Notes: a model not told the origin generated them from the letters alone. 30,230 nt of DNA from VBDM01 sp035317085 (GCA_035317085.1 DATHHS010000083.1:1-30230), one strand, 5' to 3'. Numbered from the stretch's first letter, positions 21,711 through 29,256 are shown. A program made the numbers and translations.

Positions 21711-22796
21711 ATGGTCCCCGCCATGCCCGCCCCTTCACAACAGATCCGCTTCTGCACCAGCGCCGACGGCGTGCGGATCGCCTACGCGACTTCGGGCAGC
21801 GGGCCGCCGCTCGTCAAGGTCGGGACGTGGATGACGCACGTGGAGCTCGACTGGGAAAGCTCGGTCTGGCGCCCGTGGCTGCGGGAGCTGTCGCGCGATC
21901 ACACGTTTTTGCGCTACGACGCGCGCGGCTGCGGGCTGTCGGATCGTGAGGTCGCGGACCTGTCACTCGAGGCCTGGGTGCGCGATCTGGAGACGGTGGT
22001 GGATGCGGCGGGCATAGAGCGCTTCCCGCTGCTCGGGCTTTCGCAGGGCACGGCGATCGCGATCGCCTACGCCGCGCGCCATCCCGAGCGGGTGAGCCAC
22101 CTTGTCCTGCACGGCGGGTATACCCGCGGTCGCCTGCGGCGCAATCCCTCGCCGCAGGAGCGCGAGGAGGCCGAGACGATGGCCAAGCTCGCCGAGATCG
22201 GCTGGGGCAAGGACGATCCGGCTTATCGCCAGTTCTTCACCACACAGTTCATTCCCGACTCCACGCTCGAGCAGCAGCGCTGGTGGAACGAGCTGCAGCG
22301 CGCGACGATTTCGCCGGCGTATGCCGGGCGTTTCATTCGCGCGTTCAACGACGTGGACGTTACCGAGCTCGCGCGCCGCGTGTCCTGCCCGACGCTGGTG
22401 ACGCACTCGAAGGGGGACGCGCGCGTTCCGTTCGAGGAAGGCCGCGCGGTGGCGGGTCTCATCCCCGGGGCGCGCTTCGTGCCGATCGAGAGCCGCAACC
22501 ACGTCCTGCTCGAGCACGAACCGGCCTGGGCGCGCTGGCTCGAAGAGGTGCGCGCGTTTCTGCCCGCGGCGACCCGCGGCGGCGCGCTGTTCTCGGGGCT
22601 GACCCCCCGCGAGGCGGAGTTGGTAGAGCTGATCGCGCAAGGCCTGGACAACACCCAGATTGCCGCGCGGCTCGAGTTGAGCGACAAGACCGTCCGGAAT
22701 CACATCACCAGTATCTTCTCCAAGCTCGGCGTCGAGAACCGCTCGCGCGCTATCGTGCTCGCGCGCGAGGCCGGCTTCGGCCAGAAAGCGTCCTGA
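21711..22796 (+). CDS. alpha/beta-hydrolase-LuxR fusion regulator
   Basis: 361-residue protein joining an alpha/beta-hydrolase domain (residues about 10-290) to a LuxR-type helix-turn-helix (about 298-357). The hydrolase part keeps the nucleophile elbow GLSQG, an acid in THSKGDARVPF and a His in ESRNHVLLEHEP, so the triad looks complete. The DNA-binding part is LTPREAELVELIAQGLDNTQ followed by IAARLELSDKTVRNHITSIF and SKLGVENRSRA. Such fusions are thought to sense a small ester or ligand. There is no Shine-Dalgarno sequence; TAGACT lies five bases before the ATG, so the message may be leaderless. ATG 21723 is an alternative start. It lies just after soxCD and before the mddA-like gene and may control either. 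Confidence 0.87.
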   Translation: MVPAMPAPSQQIRFCTSADGVRIAYATSGSGPPLVKVGTWMTHVELDWESSVWRPWLRELSRDHTFLRYDARGCGLSDREVADLSLEAWVRDLETVVDAAGIERFPLLGLSQGTAIAIAYAARHPERVSHLVLHGGYTRGRLRRNPSPQEREEAETMAKLAEIGWGKDDPAYRQFFTTQFIPDSTLEQQRWWNELQRATISPAYAGRFIRAFNDVDVTELARRVSCPTLVTHSKGDARVPFEEGRAVAGLIPGARFVPIESRNHVLLEHEPAWARWLEEVRAFLPAATRGGALFSGLTPREAELVELIAQGLDNTQIAARLELSDKTVRNHITSIFSKLGVENRSRAIVLAREAGFGQKAS

Positions 22797-22926
22797 GCTG
22801 TTTTCCGGGACTGCTGTCCCAGACAATCCAGTCCGGATTCCGGGCGTCTGGGGCGCAGGTCTCATGACGCGCAGCTTCCGTCTCCCCACAATGGGCACCG
22901 TAGCTCGATTGGACAGGAGACGGACC

Positions 22927-23271
22927 ATGGAAGGAAATCTGCTGCGGCTCAGCGAAACGCGCGAGATCGCGATTTATCGGCGCGGCGGCGTCGCGTGGGT
23001 TGCGGACTTCAGGGGCGGACGCGGCGAGCTCTTCACGGTGGGCGAGTGGTTCGCGCTCAATGGCAATAGAAGCTTTCTGCGCCGCGCTGGGCGAGATTAC
23101 ATCGAGCCACTGCCCGCGCGCCTGATCGAGAGAATCGAGCGGCTGCATGGCGCAGAAGATCGGGCGCCGCTGGTCGTTCCGGGAGTGCGGCTTCGGGATC
23201 GCCTGGCGAATTTTTTCCACGAATTTTCATGCCGCACGGTCGTGCTCAGCCCGCGCGCGCAACGCAGCTAA
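22927..23271 (+). CDS. hypothetical 114-residue protein
   Basis: Starts MEGNLLRLSETREIAIYRRG with AGGAG seven bases upstream. It has no signal peptide or membrane helix. The first 70 residues look beta-rich (VAWVADFRGGRGELFTVGEW); the rest is basic and helical (PARLIERIERLHG, VRLRDRLANFFHEF). I do not recognise a family. It ends 21 bp before the mddA-like gene and is probably cotranscribed with it, so a link to methylated sulfur metabolism is possible but unproven. An in-frame start at 22864 exists but has no ribosome site. Confidence 0.65.
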   Translation: MEGNLLRLSETREIAIYRRGGVAWVADFRGGRGELFTVGEWFALNGNRSFLRRAGRDYIEPLPARLIERIERLHGAEDRAPLVVPGVRLRDRLANFFHEFSCRTVVLSPRAQRS

Positions 23272-23292
23272 ATCAACCAGGGAGGATCAACC

Positions 23293-24027
23293 ATGTTCGC
23301 ACGCAGCTTCATCTTTCTGTACGGCCTCGCGAGCTACGCCGTATTTCTTGTGTCGTTCCTCTACGCCATCGGCTTCGTCGGCAACCTGATCGTGCCGAAG
23401 TCGATCGACGCGGGCGGCGCCGGGTCCCTCGCTGAGGCGCTCGTCATCGACGCACTCCTGCTCGGCATATTCGCGATCCAGCACAGCGTGATGGCGCGGC
23501 CCGCGTTCAAGCGCTGGTGGACGCGGATCATTCCGGCCAAGTCCGAGCGCAGCACTTACGTGCTGGTGGCCAGCCTCCTGCTCTTGCTGCTTTTCTGGCA
23601 ATGGCGACCGATCTCCACGCCGATCTGGCATATTTCCGGCGACGCCGGCCGCATCGCCCTGGCGGGCGTGTTCTGGCTCGGCTGGCTGATCGTGCTTTTC
23701 TCGACCTTCCTGATCAACCATTTCAACCTGTTCGGCCTGCAGCAGGTGTTCGCGGCGCTGCGCAAGCGCGAGGTGCCGGAATTCGAGTTCAGGACGCCCT
23801 TGCTCTACAAGCTCGTGCGCCATCCCATCATGCTCGGCTTCCTGCTCGCTTTCTGGGGAACGCCCGACATGAGCGCAGGGCATCTGCTGTTCGCGGTGAT
23901 GACGACCGGCTACATCCTGGTCGCGCTGCAGTTCGAGGAACGCGATCTGATCAAGCTTTTCGGCCTGGCTTACGAGGAGTACCGCCGGCGCGTGCCGATG
24001 ATCGTGCCTTTCCTGCCGAAGCGCTGA
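23293..24027 (+). CDS. mddA: methanethiol S-methyltransferase (MddA-like), integral membrane
   Basis: 244-residue membrane protein of the isoprenylcysteine/phosphatidylethanolamine methyltransferase superfamily. MddA methylates methanethiol with SAM to give dimethyl sulfide. Helices are visible at about 5-32, 47-66, 89-103, 119-143 and 178-215. Family signatures recalled for MddA are IGFVGNLIVPKSID, IQHSVMARPAFKRWWTRIIP, ERSTYVLVASL and LLFWQWRP. The C-terminal SAM-binding part is LLYKLVRHPIMLGFLLAFWG and FEERDLIKLFGLAYEEYRRR. GGGAGGATCAACC precedes the ATG. If not MddA it would be another NnrU/ICMT-type methyltransferase. The nearby soxCD pair adds to a sulfur theme. Confidence 0.75.
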   Translation: MFARSFIFLYGLASYAVFLVSFLYAIGFVGNLIVPKSIDAGGAGSLAEALVIDALLLGIFAIQHSVMARPAFKRWWTRIIPAKSERSTYVLVASLLLLLLFWQWRPISTPIWHISGDAGRIALAGVFWLGWLIVLFSTFLINHFNLFGLQQVFAALRKREVPEFEFRTPLLYKLVRHPIMLGFLLAFWGTPDMSAGHLLFAVMTTGYILVALQFEERDLIKLFGLAYEEYRRRVPMIVPFLPKR

Positions 24028-24408
24028 TGGTTATAAACATCGTTAACTGGTTATTGGTTATTTAAAGATGGGTTAAGCCATCCGTAATTGACTAGCCTCG
24101 GCGGGAAGCGGGACGGATTCACCCGAGCCGATCTCTGGACCTCGGCAAGAGCTTCGGGATAAAAAACGACGGCAAGCGGATCATCGAAGCCAGTCTGACG
24201 CCCCGCCTCGGGGCGAAACTGTCGCCTGCAGGAGACAAAATCGCGGTGCGTCCCGCCCTGGTCCGGGCATTCCGTCCGCAGGGGCACCAAGAAGTGCTCC
24301 GCGTGCCACGTTTTTGTTGGCCGCGCCGCAACTTCATGATATGGTCAAAGCCGCTACCTAGCGTCCCGGTCAACGGGTGAAATCGATGTCTTATCGCTGC
24401 GGGGGCTT
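24028..24408. other. 381-bp intergenic stretch
   Basis: It begins with an AT-rich patch unlike its surroundings (GGTTATAAACATCGTTAAC and following, 24028-24066) and an inverted repeat GATGG-GTTAAG-CCATC (24067-24082). A plus-strand frame stays open from about 24093 to 24380 without an ATG near its start or a ribosome site; I consider it non-coding or a gene remnant. Confidence 0.5.
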
Positions 24409-24642
24409 ATGAGTTGGATCACTTGGGTGTCGATACTGGTCGCGTGGCCTGTAGTCGGGCTGGGCGTGGCCTATCTGTTTGGCCGCTTCTTGCACACAGC
24501 GGAAATGTCGGGAAGCGCCAGCGATCTTGCACCACCCTTGGTGAGTTACCTGCGTCGCGCGAAGCAAGCAAAGACGTCATCGCCCGCGGTAGCCCGGACC
24601 AAAGTGCGGCGCGAAGCCATCGGCGCGCGCCGCTCGCACTGA
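24409..24642 (+). CDS. hypothetical 77-residue membrane protein
   Basis: One N-terminal transmembrane helix (WVSILVAWPVVGLGVAYLFG, residues 6-25) followed by a basic cytoplasmic-looking tail (SYLRRAKQAKTSS, TKVRREAIGARRSH). The ribosome site (GCGGGGG) is weak. It ends 8 bp from the convergent cytochrome c gene. I recognise no family; the transmembrane-plus-basic layout is coherent, so it is probably a real gene, but evidence is limited. Confidence 0.5.
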   Translation: MSWITWVSILVAWPVVGLGVAYLFGRFLHTAEMSGSASDLAPPLVSYLRRAKQAKTSSPAVARTKVRREAIGARRSH

Positions 24643-24650
24643 ATCTCGCG

Positions 24651-24959
24651 TCACTTCTTTCTTTCCCCGCCGGTAAGGACGTACGCCCACAGGGCTTCGA
24701 TATCGTCGGGCTTCAAGACGTCTTCCCACGGCGGCATGTTCCTCACGCCGTAGGTCACCGTATCGACAAAGCGCGCGTGGTCCTCGCGCGGAAATTTACG
24801 CAGATCCTTTGCCCACTCCGGGTTGGCCAGGCGCGGACCGTGACAGGTCTGGCAATTGGTTTCGTAGAGTTCCGCGCCCTTCCTGACTAGCTCCGGGGCG
24901 AGAGGCTGAGCCACGGCGCTCGCGCAGGCGAGCGCGAGGCCCAGGCCGAACAGTCTCAT
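24651..24959 (-). CDS. small periplasmic monohaem cytochrome c
   Basis: 102 residues with signal MRLFGLGLALACASAVAQ, haem motif CQTCH at residues 36-40, and a probable Met ligand in GVRNMPPWEDVLKPDDIEALWAYV. It lies 11 bp after the PQQ dehydrogenase gene, in the same direction, and is its likely electron acceptor. The AGGA before the ATG is unusually close (two bases), so initiation may depend on coupling to the upstream gene. Confidence 0.9.
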   Translation of the reverse strand: MRLFGLGLALACASAVAQPLAPELVRKGAELYETNCQTCHGPRLANPEWAKDLRKFPREDHARFVDTVTYGVRNMPPWEDVLKPDDIEALWAYVLTGGERKK

Positions 24960-24970
24960 TTCCTAGCCCG

Positions 24971-26635
24971 CTATTCCGGCATCAAGGCAAACGTCCACAC
25001 CGAACCGCCGGCGGGTACGCTGTCGGTTACCAGGCGGCTGGCGACGCTGCCGCCACGCCCGGAAAGGACCGTCACGTATTGCCGGCCCTTGTGGGTATAA
25101 GTGATGGGCGGCGCGTTGACGGACGACCCGGTCTTGAACTGCCACAGCGTCTTGCCGTTGTCCTGGTCCAGGGCAATCACCTCGCCCGTGAGAAGGCCGG
25201 TGAACAGCAGCCCGCCATCGGTCGCGAGCATGCCCGCCGAGCTCGCAAATTCCTTCATCGGAACCTGCCACGCCACCTTGCCGGTGAGCGGGTCTATCGC
25301 CAGGTGATAACCGGGCGCCTCCCCCGGAGGAGTGGTCATGGTGGACTCGATGCCGGTGGAGCCCTGGCCGAGCACGAACTTGAAATCCACATACTTCATA
25401 AGCCGCGGAAAATTCCACGAGTTCACGTAGACGAGTCCGGTCTTCGGATTGAATGCGATCAGCGTGGCGTTCGTTCCGCGCGACGGGAACACGTTGACCG
25501 TTTCGCCTTTCATCGCGCGCTCGAGCAGATCGGTCAGAACCGGGCGGCCGGTTTTGAGGTCGATGTGCGTGGCCCAGTTGACTTTGACGTACGGGTTGGC
25601 AGCGATCAGCTTGCCGTTGGTCCGGTCCAGCACGTAGAGGAACCCGTTCTTGTGCGCGTTGATGAGCACCTTGCGCACCTGGCCATCGACGCGGACATCG
25701 GCGAGCAGGCTTTCGGCGGTCGCGTCGAAATCGTAGCTGTCGTTCGGCACAGTCTGGTAGTACCAGACCATCTCGCCTGTCCTGGGCCGGAGCGCGAGGA
25801 TGCTTGCGGTGTACAGACAATCGGCGCCGTCGCGAAAGGTGGGGTTGTACGGTTCCGCATTCCCGGTGCCGATATACAGGAGGTCCAGTTGCGGATCGTA
25901 CGAAGCCGATTGCCAGGTCGCTCCGCCGCCATACTTCCACGCGTCGGGCTTGGTCTGGTTCGGCCAGGTCTCGGAACCCGGCTCGCCGGGCGCGGGAATC
26001 GTCCACCTGCGCCACAATTGCTTGCCGGTGTTCGGGTCGTAGCCCTCGACGAAGCCGCGCGTGGTGCTGTCTCCGCCCGCCATCCCCGAGACCAGCACGC
26101 CGTTCGCAATGATGGGAGCGATGACGCCCTTGTAGCCGTCCTTCCACTCGGCGTACTTCTGCTTCCAGATCTCCTTGCCGGTCTTCATGTCGAGCGCGAG
26201 TACATGCGCGTCGACCGTCTGGCGAAAGAGCTTGCCCTCGTAGATCGTCGCCGGACCTCGCATCAGCGCGCCGCTGGTCGCGACGCGCAGCGCCCCCCGT
26301 TCGTACTGGACCGGCGTGCGCCAGATCTGCCTGCCGGTCGCGACGTCGATGGCGAAGGTCCAGTTACCGTTGACCACGTACATGACGCCGTTGTAAATCG
26401 TCGGCTGCGAATGCTCGCCCACGTCGTTCGACAGGCTGAAGTTCCAGATCGGAACCAAGCGCCTGACGTTGGACTTGTTGATTTCCTTGAGCGGGCTGTA
26501 CATCTTCAGGTCGTAGCCCATGCCGAAGGTCGTGACGTTTTCGGTGTTCTTCCCGTCGGTGAGGAGCTCCTCGGCGGTCTGGGCCCAGACGAGCCCGCAC
26601 CAGGAACACAGCAATGCCGCGAATATTTTTTTCAT
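24971..26635 (-). CDS. PQQ-dependent dehydrogenase 2, Asp-Phe-Asp type
   Basis: 554-residue periplasmic quinoprotein, signal MKKIFAALLCSWCGLVWA. Propeller repeats are visible as TGRQIW, TGKEIWKQ, TGKQLWRR and TGEMVWYY. YIGTGNAEPYN supplies metal-ligand Asn259, and NDSYDFDAT gives Asp302 and Asp304, the Asp-x-Asp arrangement linked with lanthanide use. As in the first enzyme of this window, the Glu ligand position reads Asp (Asp189 in GGDSTTRG) and there is no vicinal Cys pair. It is shorter than the first and clearly diverged from it. ATG 26635 is preceded by AGGGGGTG; an in-frame GTG two codons earlier would overlap that site. It is followed by its cytochrome and preceded on the same strand, 72 bp away, by an interrupted Bug receptor gene. 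Confidence 0.9.
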   Translation of the reverse strand: MKKIFAALLCSWCGLVWAQTAEELLTDGKNTENVTTFGMGYDLKMYSPLKEINKSNVRRLVPIWNFSLSNDVGEHSQPTIYNGVMYVVNGNWTFAIDVATGRQIWRTPVQYERGALRVATSGALMRGPATIYEGKLFRQTVDAHVLALDMKTGKEIWKQKYAEWKDGYKGVIAPIIANGVLVSGMAGGDSTTRGFVEGYDPNTGKQLWRRWTIPAPGEPGSETWPNQTKPDAWKYGGGATWQSASYDPQLDLLYIGTGNAEPYNPTFRDGADCLYTASILALRPRTGEMVWYYQTVPNDSYDFDATAESLLADVRVDGQVRKVLINAHKNGFLYVLDRTNGKLIAANPYVKVNWATHIDLKTGRPVLTDLLERAMKGETVNVFPSRGTNATLIAFNPKTGLVYVNSWNFPRLMKYVDFKFVLGQGSTGIESTMTTPPGEAPGYHLAIDPLTGKVAWQVPMKEFASSAGMLATDGGLLFTGLLTGEVIALDQDNGKTLWQFKTGSSVNAPPITYTHKGRQYVTVLSGRGGSVASRLVTDSVPAGGSVWTFALMPE

Positions 26636-26707
26636 GGACACCCCCTTTTGAGCGGCTTATTGTATGCCTGAGCGCGCGGGCGCGAGGGGTCGGGCGTTAC
26701 GCTGGCG

Positions 26708-27673
26708 TCACTCGGTCCTGATCCCCGCTGCCCTGATCAGTTTTCCCCATTTCCCGGCTTGGATGCGGATCAATGCCGCGAACTCCGCGGGGGTCCCCTC
26801 GATGGGCACGGCGCCTTCGAATTCGATGCGCTCGCGGTATTCGCGGGTGGCCGCGATGCGCGCGATCTGCGCGTGTATCTCCGCGAGCACGGATTCAGGC
26901 GTGCCGCGGGGCGCGAGGATGCCGTAGGCGAGGGTGCTCTCGAATTCGGGCAGGCCCGATTCGGCCACGGTCGGCACCTCCGGCATCTGCGGCATGCGCG
27001 CTACGCCGGTGACCGCGATCGCGCGCAGCTTGCCGGCGCGTATCTGCGGCAAAGCAGTGGGGATCACGCTGAACATCATCGGCACCTGTCCGCCGATCAG
27101 GTCGGTGAGCGCGGGCGAGGTGCCCTTGTACGGCACATGCGTCAGCCGGATACCGGCGAGGACCTGCAGCAACTCGCCTGAGAGATGCGAACCCGTACCG
27201 TTGCCGCTGGAAGCGTAGTTGAGCCGGCCCGGTTTTGCGCGGGCCATGGCGACGATGTCGCTGACGGTGTGAATCGCAGTCCCCGGATGCACCACCAGCA
27301 CCAGCGGTGCGGAAGCGAGCAGGCTGATCGGCGCGAAATCGCGCTGCGGATCGTAGCCGGTCTTCGTCTACAGAGCCGGGTTGATCGCAAGCGTGCCCGT
27401 GTGCCCGAGGAGCAGGGTGTAGCCGTCGGGCGCGGCGCGGGCGGCGAATTCGGTGCCGACGTTGCCGCCCGCGCCGGGGCGGTTCTCCACCAGCACCTGC
27501 TGCTTCCAGGCTTCGGAAAGTTTCTGTGCGAGGAGCCGCGCGAAAACGTCGTTCCCGCCGGCTGGAGGAAAGGGGACGATGAGGCGCACCGGCTTCAGGG
27601 GGTACGCCTGTGCCAGGGCGCCTGCGGGGGCGGCGAGCAACAGGGCGATGAGGGCAAAGCGCAATGCGCGCAT
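26708..27673 (-). pseudogene. Bug/TctC-type receptor gene with an in-frame amber codon
   Basis: A full-length receptor frame (322 codons including the stop) broken by one TAG at 27368-27370. Before it: signal MRALRFALIALLLAAPAGAL and YPLKPVRLIVPFPPAGGNDV through GYTLLLGHTGTLAINPAL. After it, in the same frame: TKTGYDPQRDFAPISLLASA, VLVVHPGTAIHTVSDIVAMA, IRLTHVPYKGTSPALTDLIG and so on to GKWGKLIRAAGIRTE. The stop lies where relatives usually have Tyr, so TAC to TAG is the simplest change. Everything else is intact, so the event is recent or a sequencing error. TAGACT lies just before the ATG, which suggests a leaderless start. Confidence 0.85.
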
Positions 27674-27785
27674 CGCGGTGAGTCTAGCATCGGGGTGCGC
27701 CCGGCCGGATCGCGTGCTTCGACGGAAGCGACAATCGGCTTTGATCGTGCCAGAATCTGCCTTCGCGGCCCACTGGGGGGAGGCC

Positions 27786-28439
27786 ATGCCGCAGACCATA
27801 TCGCAATCCATCGGCCCGTTAGCCAATCTGGACGAGAACGCATTGCGCGAGCTCGCGCCCCACGGGGCCGCGCGCTCGTTTCCCAAGAATGCGGTGATCA
27901 TCAACGAAGGCGACCAGACCGACTCCCTTTACATTCTGCTCTCCGGGCGCGTCAAGGTGTTCGTGGGCGAGGAGGACGGCAGGGAGGTGGTGCTCAGCAC
28001 GATTCGCGAGGGCAACTACTTCGGCGAGCTGGTGCTCGACGGAGGCCCGCGTTCCGCTTCGGTCATGACTCTCGAGCCGTGCCGCTGTTTCGTGATTCCG
28101 CTGGGCGATATCCAGGGGTTGCTCGATTGCAACCCCTTGTTCGCGGGCCACTTGATCCACATGCTGATCGGCAGAGTGCGCAACCTCGTCAAAAAGGTCA
28201 GCGACCTGGCCCTGAAGGACGTCTACGGCCGCTTCGCCAAGTTCATCGACGAGAACGCGGTCGAGCAGGGCGGCGCACGCGTGGTATCCGAACGCCTGAC
28301 CCAGTACGATATTGCCGCGAGAATCAGCGGCTCGCGCGAGATGGTGAGCCGCATCGTCAAGGATCTCACCGCGGGCGGCTATATTTCGGTGGACGCCAAG
28401 CAGATTACAGTCCACAAGAAACTGCCGGCGCAATGGTAA
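27786..28439 (+). CDS. Crp/Fnr-family transcription regulator
   Basis: 217 residues: a cyclic-nucleotide-binding-like beta-roll (about 10-120), a dimer helix (about 120-150) and a winged helix (about 165-215). The phosphate-binding cassette is intact (FGEL at 79-82 with Arg89-Ser90 in PRSASV), so a cyclic nucleotide could be the ligand. There is no FNR-type cysteine cluster. The recognition helix SGSREMVSRIVKDL keeps Arg184, Glu185 and Arg189, the three positions that read TGTG in E. coli CRP. GGGAGG lies close before the ATG. The gene is divergent from the interrupted Bug receptor gene. TGTG-containing inverted repeats at 28562-28631 begin 122 bp after its stop. Confidence 0.92.
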   Translation: MPQTISQSIGPLANLDENALRELAPHGAARSFPKNAVIINEGDQTDSLYILLSGRVKVFVGEEDGREVVLSTIREGNYFGELVLDGGPRSASVMTLEPCRCFVIPLGDIQGLLDCNPLFAGHLIHMLIGRVRNLVKKVSDLALKDVYGRFAKFIDENAVEQGGARVVSERLTQYDIAARISGSREMVSRIVKDLTAGGYISVDAKQITVHKKLPAQW

Positions 28440-28561
28440 GCAAGCGGGCGGTGCGTCTCTTGCCTCCCTCCCTCTTCGGGTACCCTCGCATAGTTTCGCG
28501 ATCCTGACGGCGCCGGCTGGCACCGGTCCGGTTGGCGTCCTGACCGCTGAGATGTGCATGT

Positions 28562-28580
28562 GACACAAAACCGTTGTGCC
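28562..28580 (+). promoter_or_regulatory. operator-like inverted repeat, site A
   Basis: GACACAA-AACCG-TTGTGCC, 7-bp arms with one mismatch. It is preceded by ATGTGCAT, which creates a second overlapping inverted repeat (TGTG-N7-CACA). It lies 51 bp before site B. Confidence 0.65.
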
Positions 28581-28604
28581 GGGCGACAGCGGGCGGGCCG
28601 AAAT

Positions 28605-28696
28605 GTGCATCCGGCACAAAACCCTTGTGTCAGGCGGCGGCGATTGCGGACGATCGAAATACTAAAGTGGTCTCCATCGGGCGGGCGATTTCCGCC
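28605..28696 (+). promoter_or_regulatory. conserved leader region, copy 2
   Basis: Counterpart of 16878-16969. It contains site B, then CTAAAGTG (possible -10 region, TACTAA at 28660) and TCTCCATCGGGC. The ATG of the SGYFPDEFIN gene follows at 28723. Confidence 0.6.
28613..28631 (+). promoter_or_regulatory. operator-like inverted repeat, site B
   Basis: GGCACAA-AACCC-TTGTGTC, 7-bp arms with one mismatch, centred about 38 bp before the possible -10. TGTGC at 28604-28608 pairs with the GCACA of its left arm to give TGTGC-N5-GCACA. Confidence 0.65.
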
Positions 28697-28722
28697 AACC
28701 CGCAAACAACGAGGAGATCAAA

Positions 28723-29073
28723 ATGAGCAACCCCAAGAATCTCGCCGGCAAGTCCGGAGCCTTCTTCATGCTGGCCGTCGCGGCGCTCGCGATCTGCACC
28801 ACGGGCGCGGCAGTCCTGCTGATGCCGGCGGAAGCGACCTCCAATGTTTCGGTCACCGCGGCTAACGCCGGCCCCAGCGGCTATTTCCCGGACGAGTTCA
28901 TCAATAAGGCCAAGGAAGTCGAGCCGGAGACCGCCTACGTACTGGAACCGGCGGCAGCGGCCCCCAGCACTCCGGCCGACAGCACGACGACCTACGCCCA
29001 CGTGAGTGGCTATTTTCCTGACGAGTTCATCAATCAAGCCAAGAAAATCGAGCCCCAGCCCGCAACATTCTGA
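28723..29073 (+). CDS. small exported or anchored protein with duplicated SGYFPDEFIN motif
   Basis: 116 residues. One N-terminal hydrophobic helix (AFFMLAVAALAICTTGAAVLL, residues 13-33) acts as signal or anchor. The mature part holds two copies of SGYFPDEFINxAKxxEP (residues 52-68 and 95-111, period 43) joined by an Ala/Pro/Ser/Thr linker. I know no family with this motif; the repeated aromatic-acidic motif looks like a short binding element. GAGGAG before the ATG is strong. Two operator-like sites lie upstream and two stable hairpins, the second a textbook terminator, lie downstream, so it is a self-contained, probably well-expressed gene. Confidence 0.78.
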   Translation: MSNPKNLAGKSGAFFMLAVAALAICTTGAAVLLMPAEATSNVSVTAANAGPSGYFPDEFINKAKEVEPETAYVLEPAAAAPSTPADSTTTYAHVSGYFPDEFINQAKKIEPQPATF

Positions 29074-29106
29074 GTCGAAGAAGCGAAAGGAACATGCTGG
29101 GCCTGG

Positions 29107-29143
29107 GCCGGCGGCGGCGGGAGGAATAGAGGCCGCCGCCGGC
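29107..29143. repeat. GC-rich 12-bp hairpin after the SGYFPDEFIN gene
   Basis: GCCGGCGGCGGC / GCCGCCGCCGGC with a 13-base loop, perfect. It lies just before the intrinsic terminator and may protect the message from 3' decay. Confidence 0.65.
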
Positions 29144-29150
29144 AGCGGGA

Positions 29151-29181
29151 AAAGCCTGGAGAAATCTCCAGGCTTTTTTTC
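29151..29181 (+). terminator. intrinsic terminator of the SGYFPDEFIN gene
   Basis: AAGCCTGGAG-AAAT-CTCCAGGCTT, a 10-bp perfect stem followed by further T residues (seven T in a row from 29174). Confidence 0.93.
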
Positions 29182-29256
29182 GTTCCAGGCCGTCGTTTCC
29201 TGTGGCACATCAATTGCTGTGGATACTGGACCGATGCACTAGGTGCGGTATTTTGC

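Noticed and set aside
24093..24380. Plus-strand frame open for about 95 codons after the mddA-like gene
   Set aside because: No ATG near its beginning, no ribosome site and no family resemblance; could be a remnant but cannot be supported.
25079..26671. 530-residue plus-strand frame across PQQ dehydrogenase 2
   Set aside because: Shadow frame; Arg/His/Val-rich with no motif.
28611..28631. Sigma54 promoter at GGCAC...TTGTG
   Set aside because: The GG to TTG spacing is two bases too long for the -24/-12 rule, and inverted-repeat symmetry explains the sequence better.
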